A program made the position numbers and the translations under genes. The notes beneath the pieces were generated by a model. The model had not been told where the DNA came from. It did not search any database and saw only the letters and a list, made by a program, of their open reading frames with translations. Shown here piece by piece: positions 49,101 to 61,100 of a DNA stretch of 64,000 bases; position 1 is the stretch's first letter; the number at the start of each line of letters is the position of its first letter. Location of the stretch: assembly GCA_916613615.1 (NCBI GenBank), contig OU744732.1, positions 47,173,227-47,237,226 of the forward strand, given 5' to 3'. Source of the DNA: Steromphala cineraria. Lineage: Eukaryota; Mollusca; Gastropoda; Trochida; Trochidae.

Positions 49101-52100
49101 CTTCACTACCCCCCACACGCGTGATCCTTAGGGCCGGGCACCTGTTGTTGGGACATTTCTCATGGGCGAGTCGATCTTCGGTAGAGATCATTTTTACAAA
49201 GAGGAGTCTGAAAGGAAAGTAAGAAAAATTGATGATGTGTCTTGCCAGACCCAGGTTATACTGATTTTATGACAAATAAAACGTTACCAATCAATATTTA
49301 CTTATCCTATTTATATCATTTGTCTCAGTGTACTCGGTACCCTTTTAATAAGAATGTCACGAGTTTCATACCTATATTGTGTCTATCCAGTGTTGTATAA
49401 CATTTAAATGGTCAATTTCAACAGTCAGTACTCCCTGATGAAAACACCGTTAATAACTTGAAATATTTGATACGGACAAAATACAACTTATCGATTAAAG
49501 ACAAATAAAAAAACCAAATTAATAGGAAAAAACACTGAATACAAGTTTATGGATATGAACTCTTCAAGTCTGTGACAATGTTCTCTAACTAGATTCAAAC
49601 GCAGTTGTGAAGTTATTAAATATTTCAAACACGATTTACAAAACCTATTTTATCATTTATAAATATTATTAACTGATTACTATCAAAATAAGAAACAAAT
49701 GTGATTTTGATATGTTTACCCTGTGGTGGCGTCATGGAAATATGCTTTTCCTGTGGTATCGTTATCAAGTTCAGTGATACTGTTGACCTTAATGGCGGGG
49801 TTCCTTCGATCAATCTTGGCGAATCCTCCGGTGAATGTAAAGTTGGTGACGTCCTTGGGGTAACACAGTCCCAGTCTCAAGGTGTCTCCCCTGAAGAATG
49901 AGTGAATGAATAAATGAATGAATGAATGAATAATCGTGAAAGTTAATATAGAAAGAAATATAGAAGAGAAATTTACAGTTTACCTAACGCTGAAATTTAA
50001 AAATCAACACGATATGTTAATTCATTCTCCATGTCAATAATGCGTTTTAATCTAAGCATTTCCTTTAGAACTGACGATGTCAAAGCGAGGATTTGCGATA
50101 TTATGACCACAAACAGGGGGCGTTAATCCACGGATCCATGGGGAGAGAAGATCTACGTTTCACAGCATTGTAGATACACGGGTTTCTCTTTCCTTAATCG
50201 TGCGATTGATTATTTCCTATGTAAATGTTGTACCTATATTCATACTTACTTCTCCATATTGAAGCCATTAATCCTGAGGTCTGTTGGAGCTGTACCGTTA
50301 AAATAGACGGTGTAAGATTTGCCCACGATTACCAAATAGTTGTTCCCTCTTTCGCCTGAAATGTAAATATGTATACTAAGAAAGGTTGTTCAATAGTTTT
50401 ATGCGCAATACAGGAGAGTAGCACGTTTTTAGGGGAATACATGGTGTTGTCAGGAAAATGAACATAAGTGGTTCCATTTGAAAGACAATGTCTTTAAACT
50501 TAATGAAGCAGTAATAAATCAAATATATAATGTCATGCGATTCCGTTTTCTTATACAAAATGAATTAAAGGTGTTCACACAAAAATGTCCAATGGACTTT
50601 ATGTAAATGGATGGACAATGGATTATTGGTTTGTGTAATGAGGTTTTTGACACTATCAAAATAATACATTTAGCATCAACGTACAATTATCAGTGATTGA
50701 AAATATAGATACTACTGCCCCTTTAAGCCTAGTTATTATATTGCTTACCGAATCATTTGATTTTGTTGTGGCTCTCTATTCATGTTTTTTTAAACTAAGC
50801 GTTACTAGGCAACATGTAAACAATACTAGAAACATATTTTTAAAAAAACTACATTTCTTAAATATTGTTGTTATTTCACAATTTCTTTAGAAAAGGTGAC
50901 AGTGTTTTGTACTTAGTGAACCAGAACAATATGTATAGATTAAGTTGGTTAACATAAACGGGCAATTTTGGAAAGTTAACCTATGCCAAAACTTTATCAA
51001 CCGTGTATAAAATGTGATTCTATTGGGGAATCTACCTAATTCTCCGTAGGTAGGGGAATAAATGCGTTGCATGCATTAGGCCTTTCATGGTTCCCCATTA
51101 TCCTTGGGAAGGGACAAAATTATGTTAAACAGTGCAGTAATAGCATTATATCATTATTTGACCTTGAGTGGACTTCACCTTCGACCTTGACCTAATTGTA
51201 CTGACCTGATATAGTAAATGGGTCATTTGGTCTATCATCTCTGATCATATGCATAGGGTAGTTCTCGTCCAATGTCTCTAGAGCTCCATCACCAGCGAAC
51301 TGAGCCTGAAATTACAAAGATATAATTGAATATAAACCACAATCTCATTAAAATCAGATCATAATTTTCCTCACTTTGTTACGCTGATTGTAGTGTAGCA
51401 AAAATATCATATTTTAATTAGATTGATATAAACCACATAGTTGTTTAGGGAAAAGGAGAGACGAAACTTCAGTTACCCGGATGAAGTTTGCAATAGGAAA
51501 CAAGAAAAAACTCAAGATCAAATCATTTCTTTTGGTACATGTTATGTTTTATATTGTGTATATGAGAACTTTGAGACACTATTTAAACTTTGATATAAGA
51601 ATATTGTATGTTGTTAAAGGATGGTCTACTGTATGGCATCTTCCAGTTATGCTTATTTCAATGAACTTAATGACATAATAGCTTTGAAAAGTATATATCA
51701 GCAAATCGTCAAATTTGAATGTTTGAATCACTGAGGTTTGATCATACCATAGGTAATTAGATAATGACAGGGACACTTTTACCGAGAAGCCCGTCAGAGG
51801 CATTGAGAAATTGTTTAAGATAGGTTATCAAAAGTATCCTTGCATTAGATATCAGGACTCCTTGCCCTAAGAGTATCACATATCGACAATGAACATCCCA
51901 TTCTTACAAATGGGTGCCATGGACAAAGCGGTCTAAATGGGTTGTAACGAATGTTGCGATTCTGACTGATGATACATAGAGGTATGGTCTGGCTATGCCC
52001 TGGGGCCCGTGGCATACGACGACTTAGGACTAAGGTTAACCTTAGCGCCATCCTTTCACATTGCACTATGGCTACCTTAGTAACATTAGGTCACCTTATT

Positions 52101-55100
52101 GCTTTGTGCAACTTAACCCTGATGATAGATTCACAAAAGTAATTGACTCATCATCATTGTCTATACGATCAATAAAGGCACATGCAACAATTCAAAGACA
52201 ATATTTTAATCGTTCAAGACAAAAAAGAATTTATCAACGAAGAAGTTTTAAAAGAAGGTTCAACGTTCAATTCAGCTATACGAATCATTCTTCATACCAC
52301 GAATAAATAAAAGGTGTTAACATAAAATTGGCCGTGATTTGTTTCGCTCGATACTTGATTTCAACTTAGATTATGAATGATCGGAATGAGTAAGGAGACG
52401 TTTGACCACCTGAACATTTGGTACAATTTGAAAATGTTTTTTATTTTAAAAAAACGTGCTACTGTCACGTGACCTACCTTTGCATACTTGAATGGACACA
52501 CGGCGAAGTTCATGTTAGTCCTGTAGTCACAACGAGGCGTAGTGTGGAAGGGCGTGTTTGGTACAAACTGAGTGTTGGCGGTACCGGAAACACTTCCGTC
52601 TTCATCCCGGAAGTTGATCTGTCGGTTTCCGTCCTTGTTCCTGAAAGGTGCATCTGGGGCACCGTTAAAGGCCCAGTTGCCTTCAACCTGTACAAAATGT
52701 AAATAGATAAATGCTTAGGGTTACTATAAATATTTATCATCAAGTTTCATCTCTTGCCTTAACCCCAAACAAATTTGTACGGTTTTTGAATTTTAGTTTT
52801 TTTCTAGAGTTGTTACACCTCAGGCCAAAATGGTGTGGTCAATGTAAACATATGCTAAGAGGTACCATATGAATATTTATCATCAAGTTACGGCATCTCT
52901 TGCAATGACCTCACACTGGAGTTTTGGGGGTTTGGAGTTTTAAGTTTTTTCTAGAGTTGTTACCACCTCAGGCCAAACATTGTAATATAAACATTTGCTC
53001 AGGGTTATTATATGAATATTTATCATCAAGTTGCATCTCTCGCCTTAACCCGAAACAAGTTTTTCAAGGTTTTTCTGTTTTATGTTTTTCTTGAGTTGTT
53101 AACACCTCAGGCCAGACATGGTAATATTAACATTTGCTAAGGGTTACCATATGAATATTTATCATCAGGTTACTGCATTTTTTTTGCAAATAACTCCAAC
53201 ATTCTTTGGTTTTGGTTTTTTCTCGAGTTGTTACCACCTCAGGCAAAACATGGTAATATATAAATATACTAAGGGTTACCATATGAATATTTATCATCAA
53301 GTTACTGCATCTCTTGCAATAACCACAAACTCGATTCTTGGTTTGGGGTTATTTCTCGAGTTTTTAAACCCTCAGGACAAATTTTAACCTCAAGGACCTA
53401 TAAACTTGCTTGAAATAACCCTCATTACAAAATAATAAAAAATACCTACCCCATCACAGAATCCAAACTTGATCCCCTCCACTCCACTGTTGGCTTTAGG
53501 GGGGTAGGGATTGTTTCTCTTCACGCTGATGGCACCCGCTCTTCTAGTAGCACCGTCCACGGTTTTCACTTCGTATTTGTCGAAGAAACTGTTTGTGATT
53601 ATTCCCGGTCCTTGGTAGAATACAACGCCTTGTAGCGGTTCAGACCTGAAATAAAGCCATTACAGATAATAAGTTTCACTTTTAATAACATTATTTATAT
53701 TCTTTATTTGAAGTAAAATTAGATTCCAATTCAAGTATATTTCTGAATTGAATTTGAGAATTGAATTTTCATAAAATTTCCTGATATTTTCAATTTTGAA
53801 AAATGCTACTTAAGCTCTTGTTATAATTTATTTTCCTAATTTTTTTTCTTCTGAAATTGACAATTTAACTTATCAGGAAGATTATTTAGTCTACTGATTT
53901 CAGGTACTGGTCGAGTTCAGTTTTCATTGACTAAACTTGATGTGCTCTTCTACGCAGCATTTGAGGTTGACATATGAGCTTGGGCCCCAAAAAACATTTT
54001 GTTTATCTTTAACTCATAACATTTATAAGAAGATAAACGATTTTTCCAAATAGCTGTGTAATATAGAGCTGTTTTTTTCATCTTGATTTTAGTCTCTCAC
54101 TTTTCTAATTTACGTTTCCATTGGAAATTGATACATTAACACATGTCGATTGATCAGAATTACCAAGTTTCATTGAACTAGGTCCTACGGTTTGAGTTAT
54201 GCTCCGGAAACTAAGTGATTATGGAAGTACGGAAAGACAGACATGGCGAAGATTTTACCCCACGGATTTTACCCCACGGACTTTACCATAAGGAATATAC
54301 CCCACGGATTTTATCCCACGGACATTACCCCAAGAAATATACTCCACGGATTTTACCCCCACAGACTTTACCCCACGGACTTTACCCCAAGGAATCAACC
54401 CCACGGACTTTACCCCAAGGACTTTACCCCACGGACTTTACACCACGGACTTTACCCCAAGGACTTTACCCCACGGAACAAAAATGACAGACTTACGCAT
54501 CACCGTTGGGAACCGAGTATCCGAATTCACCTTTAGACATGCCTGTATTATCAGTTTCTCCGATAAACAAGGAGCCAGTTATTTTGCAGTAAGTATCAGA
54601 TTTTCCCGCAGCCATTGTTATTCCTTTTGCGGCATCAGCAAGTCTGGAATGATATGAAAATTAAAAAATAATTAATAAAAACACCACTTCAAATGCGCAT
54701 AATGTCAAGCCACAATATTGGCGAACACTATTACCATTGTATGACAAACCTCGTTAATTTTTATCATTTTTAACTCTTTAGTTAATGCAACCATACAGCC
54801 AATTGAAACTGCTTCTTGGTATTCGGTCACAATTCTATCACATACAAACCAGAATCTAGATTTTCGAAGCTCTCTTAGTGCTGAGATAGTCGTAAGCCAA
54901 TGTTATTGTATGGTACTTACGTCTATCTTAGCACAAAGAGAGCTTCGAAAATCTGGACCCAGGTACCCAACTGTACTGCTGGGTGGAGAGGGTGTATTTT
55001 GAATAGGGTATTGTGCTGGTGTAAACACAAAAAGGTTTTTAAACTAGTCTTGAATGATGGGCTGGGAATCAAGGGCGATTTGTATCTAGTAATTAATCAG

Positions 55101-58100
55101 GGATCCCACCCATTCGGCAAGCCACACCAAATGTTGCTGAACCTTACTAGTATCGTTTTATCAAATACGCAGGACCACCACAACAAAATATATGAGGTGT
55201 TGTGCTAACATGTTTTGTTTTTACTATTGCGTTGTTAATATTAACTATGAAGTTGAATGTAGATATTTTAAGTATTTGAAAAATAAATAATAATAAGCTT
55301 ACGTGAAATTCTGCATAATGACAATACCAGCCTTTGTCCACACATTGAGATCTTTGTTCTTGTATGCTGTAAAGCTGAAAGGTAAAATCGTTATGTTATG
55401 AAATCATAGAACCACTGACACAAATACTTTTTGAAATCGTGAATTACTTTTGCTCGAATTTTTCTTTATAGTCCTTCAAATATTTCGCGTTATTTAGAAG
55501 TAAAAGGTAAATATGAAGATGAAATGATTACCATGAATTACAACGACTATGTATTGTTAAAACTACAATATAAAAATTACGACGTTATCGTTTAACGAGT
55601 GTCGCTATTTCACTGAAAACGACGAAAGCATCTACATCGAAACGTCGTACAATTGCAATAAAGAAGTCGTAAGTCAATCACATTTACTGAGATGACGTTG
55701 TAAGAAAAATAACGTTTTACGACTATGAATAAGTAAATATGTTAAACAATCACCAGGTGTGTACGATAAAGGTCAATCAAGATAGTCACTCTATATAGAT
55801 TTAGATCGACAGTTCCGGCTTTCCTAAAAGTCTGTCAAAAACTAATAATCAAAATTTCTGACATTGTAAGACAGTCAAGCTTATTTTAAAGGGGCAGTAG
55901 CACGTTTTAGGGGGGATATAAGCTGATATCATGCAAATGAAAATAAATGGTTCCAATTGTAAAACAATGTATTTAAACTTAATAAGCAATGTTACATCAA
56001 ATAGATAATGTAAATTTCAGCGATGCGATTCCATTTTCTTATGCAAAATGAATTTAAGGTGTTCACACAAAAATGGCCGCCAATGGACTTAATATGAATC
56101 TTTCTTATTTGTTCACTCTTTATTGATAATTGTTTTATGTGATGAGATTTTTGACAGTATCAAAGAAATACATTTAGCATTAACGTACAATTATCAGTGA
56201 AATGTTGAAATTTTTTATCAAAACGTGCTGCTTCCCCTTTTATCTTTTTTGACGGAAAGCAATTATTGTACGCTACCTGTTCAGATACGACTCGACGGCT
56301 GCTGAACTTTTGTTCCCAATCACTGCACGTGGGTTGTGTGAAACGGAAGCACTGATGACGCCATTTTCTGGAACTTCTACACCGTCAACCGTCTCTCCAT
56401 TAGAAATACGGTGATCTATTCGCAGAGCCCTCTGAATAATGAATAGAACATCATTAAGTCGTGGTTAGGTAAAGAGTATTATACATAAAAAGGGAAATAG
56501 GGAAACAAATCGGAATTTTGAGCCACATTATAACTGCATTTACGCAGATTTGAAGGCCTACATGACCAGAAACAAAAGTTAAGGCTATAAAATCCATGTC
56601 TCAATGTTTTCTTAAGCTATTCGAATTGAGTTATATTCTTTCTCCATGTCAACATCTGAGAAAAAAGCTTGATGCGTTGGTTTGGGAGTGACAAGGGCGG
56701 AAACCAGAAAGAAAAATAATTTTATTCTAGTTCTAAATAACAGTCTAAGTAAACCTAGCTTCAACAAATACAATACCCCCGACCGTGCATCCCTGACTAA
56801 CTGAATTATTTTTTACTTTCAATGTAGTCATCTCTTGCACAGCATTTGACCCCCAAAGAGGAATTGAGAAAATGACTAATCAAAAAAATTGAACTTTGTT
56901 AAAAAAAACACACAAAAAAACCTTATCAATTTTAGTTTTGATTTGGCACTGCACCGCTCCTAGAAGGGAAGAAGACACATGCAAAATGTGAAAAGAATCA
57001 GATGAAAAGTTTTCCCGTAATAGGTTGGACAAATCTGATATTGGAAAATGACTATGTTCAAAATATGGAAATTTGTAAAAAATAGAAATATCAATGAAAT
57101 TTGTTGGTATTTCGCACCGCACCCCTCCTAGTAGGATAGAAGACATGTGCAAAATTTGAAATCAATCGGATGAATAGTTTTCCCGTAATAGGTCGGACAA
57201 ATCTGATATTGGAAAATGACTAAGTTCAGAACATTGAAATTTGTAAAAATTTCAAATATTAAAGAAATTTGTTGGTATTTCGCACTGCATCCCTCCTAGT
57301 AGGGAAGAAGACATGTGCAAAATTTGAAATAAATCGGATGAATAGTTTTCACGTAATAGGTCGGACAAATCTCAAATTGGAAAATGAAGTTCAAAACATC
57401 GAAATTTGTAAAAACATTCAAATATTAACGAAATTTGCTGTAACTTCGCACTGCACCCTTCCCAGAAGGGTAGAAGACATGTGCAAAATTCGAAAGAAAT
57501 CAGATAAATAGTTTTCCCGTCATAGGCTGGACAAAAAATGTCCTCGGACGGACAGACAGACAGACAGACACACACACACGGTATCGTTGGTATTACTAGA
57601 TACCCCGGACCGTTGGTCGAGGGTATAATAACTCTCGCTATTGAGTCTAGCAAGATGTAGTAGCAGGTCGCGTCAGTCGACCTTTCGCCGACCTATGACC
57701 CTTCAACGTTATATGTGCGGATGCAGACTATTCGATAGGTCGACTGACGCGACCCGCTACTAAATCTTGCCAGACTCAATATCGGAGTTTAGCGAGTATT
57801 ATTGAGGCTAAGTTTACTTAGACTGCCCAAATAACGGCCTAATATGTGTGTTCAGGAGACGACATTACACTTCATCATATGCGAGTTTATTGGATGGAAT
57901 TCAACAGATAACATTTGTCTAACTGCCGGTAATATACATGCACATGGAAACTCGTGTATTTGTCATTCAACTGTAACAATACCTCTTCATTTGAATGAGC
58001 TGTGTTGTTTCTGAACTCCAGGAATGTGGTTGTCATTGCCGTAAATGGGCCGACCAATTTTCTCTCATTCTGTTGTCTCTCGAATGAAGGACCGAGTGGA

Positions 58101-61100
58101 AGACTTGATGCGATGATCCAGAAGCCAACATTCTGGAAAACATGAGAATAGTTGTGAAAGTGACCAGTAATTTCTGGAATGTTTTTAACAGTAAGCAACC
58201 TATACAAATTTCCAAAGCGTTAATATTTCATAAACACGGTTAGATAGTATCTTAAATAATGTCAATGAATAGTAAATTGAATACAGTCATGGTACGTGTA
58301 GAGGACTTTCGGCTCTAATCGAAACCTATTTTCCGCTATTGTTTGCTTTATTTGGTTCCAATGACATTGTTTTCTCAAGATATATATATATAAATGATTT
58401 CATTGAAACTTGTTTTCAATAATGTTTAACATTTTTGATCGAAATCTCTGTACCATTAACAAATTCATACTAACATTTTTTATTTAGCAAAAACGATTCA
58501 ATTTCAAATATTGAACACTGTAATCTTTAAATGGGAAGTTCTGTAGCACGTTTTACAGTAAAATAAATATCTCACGAAAACACAACCCGAATGTCACTTT
58601 ATGCGTGACATTCATTACTAACAATAAAATAAGCCCCTTTAACGAAAACTTAAAAAAAATAATTTCCTTTAGGCAAATGAGGTGTTCATACTAAAATGGC
58701 AGCAAGCAGTTATCGCTTGATACTTGATAACTTATTCCTCGACCACGGATGATATTGTTTCAAAATGAGATGTGTGGCCCTCTTGAACATCCACTAACCT
58801 CGAATTTAACACTTCTCAATTTTCGTTCAAAGATTTTTCAACAAAATAAAAACTGGGCTTGATTTTTACTAATTTGTCCAGTAAACACCATAACTTAGCC
58901 TTTCATTAAGACAGCGTAATTATCGGCTGTGAAAAAAACACCTGGGTTAGGGACCATAATACTCGAGTGTGTGTGACGTAATGAACAGACTAAACAGAAT
59001 TGCGCATCATTATTTTACTGAAATACCGCCTAAATAATTGTTTAATTACCATTGATGTGGATATCTTTCTTACACCAAATGCTTATTAGTGTTACATCGT
59101 CAAATGATTTATCTAACTGACTGAAAACATTTCTGAAAATCGTTGATTATTTGGGGTTTTTTTCTGTGGTACTGTTACGATAGATGTATAGAAAACAAGG
59201 CTGATTCTGTTTATGACGTCACAAAAGGGAGACTGACCAGTCATGCATTCACTGGCTTGTGGCCAGATAGGTCTAAGCGGCCCACCAAAAGTGGCTTTCA
59301 AAAACGGCTTTCATTACTAAATTGAACATATTTGAGTAGCGCCCTTTGACGCACTATACAATATTGTAATCAAACTTTCATATATCCCAAAGAAAATAGT
59401 GAAATAAATTTGTGGTTATGTGAACTTTAAGAAAGAAACGTTTAAATGTTTTAATGTTGATATTATTTATTCGGGGAACATGTAAGGCTACTGAAGAACA
59501 AAGAACTTGAATGGTTCAATCATACTTACATCGCTGCCTGCAGCCACATTGTTGATGAATCGGTTTTTGGGGTGGGTGATCCAGTATGAAGATAGGGCAC
59601 TGAAAAGAAATTATTCTTACGTGTTTATTACCTTAAAGATGCCTAGAGGAGAAAATGTATAAATACTAGTTAAAAACATATGACGAGGTTCTTTCTACAT
59701 AACATTTGCATAGGAGAACCTCCGACCTTTACTTTTACATTTTAAAAATAGTCGGGTAACCGAAGTTATTTAGTTAAATTAAAATGATTTGAAGAATGTG
59801 ACGAGGAATAAAAAAAATTAAAATATTAACCCTATCGAGAATCGAACTTGTTATTTCGAGAGGTTTATTCGCTTTCGCTCGGGTGATAAAGAGTCTCCTT
59901 TTGATAAAACCTTATAAAATAGTTTCTTCAGTAATAATTTCCATTTGTCGTATCTTTACGATATCGAATCTTGCCATCATGCCTTTCCTCTCATCTTACA
60001 GACATGCCAAACAGGATTTCTTTTTTAAAAAGCCAGACTTACTCGCAAAATTGTCTGAGTTCAACGGTACACCAATCCTTCTTCATATCTGACAGCAAGT
60101 GGGAACCGTGCATCGTACCGACTACCAGGTTCCCGTCGATCAGGTTTCTCTGCTCAGCACTGTCTTCGAGGAAAACTGAGTGACCAAGATTGCGGTAACA
60201 GAAGTTGTTGGAAAACTGGAACAAATAAACAGATGTATGTTACCTTCAGTTGTAGTCTACGTCATCTACAAATTATGTTGTTTTTTTGTAATATCATGAT
60301 GATTTGTGAGATTTTTAAATCGTTTGCCTGACACATAATTTCGTGTGACTTACAATCAAATTCTTGTGACTGACATTTCAAGTCATGTGACTGACATACA
60401 GATTCTTATGACTGACGTAAAGAGGTGTTCCTGGTACAAACAGTCGTTTCCACTGATACTGGGGTTTTTACGAAAGCAAACCCATGGCTTCTATACGGAA
60501 AATATGGGGTTTAACAAGTGCACCAAATAGGCCTAGAAACCCGGGCTAATATTCGGAAACAAGATCTTGTATTTGGAATGTCGTTATAGTGACAGTTATA
60601 AGGAATGGTAATCATAAAACAATCAGTGAAGAAAATCATTTTGATATTATGTTCCAGGCAAGCCTATTGCAATTTTTAACCCATTAAAGGGGCAGAAGCA
60701 CGTTTTTTGATAATTTTATATTTTAAAATTTTCACTGATAATTGTACGTTAATGCTTAATGTATTATTTTGATAGTGTCAAACGTCTAATAAAAAAAACC
60801 ATTTATCCACAATCAGAGGACAAAGTTTGAAGATTCACATAAAATCCATTGGCGGTCATTTTGTGTCAACACCTTTAATTCATTTTGTGTAAGAAAAGGG
60901 AATCGCATGGCTAAACTTCACATTATATATTTGAATTCTTACTGCTCCATTTAGTTTAAATACATTGTCTTTGAATTGGAACCATTTATTTTCATTTTCT
61001 TGACATCACCTTATAATCTCCCTAAAAACGTGCTACTGTCCCTTTAAGGAACTCTTACAACGCTTGTCAACTTAAATATAAGTTCATGGTCCATAATTTA

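Noticed and set aside
54215..54536. Two frames with HGLYPK/PRTLP repeats
   Set aside because: Product of the 15-bp minisatellite in an intron of the minus-strand gene.
55000..55208. Plus-strand frame of 102 codons (54900-55208)
   Set aside because: Lies in an intron of the minus-strand gene, overlaps a foldback, and shows no domain.
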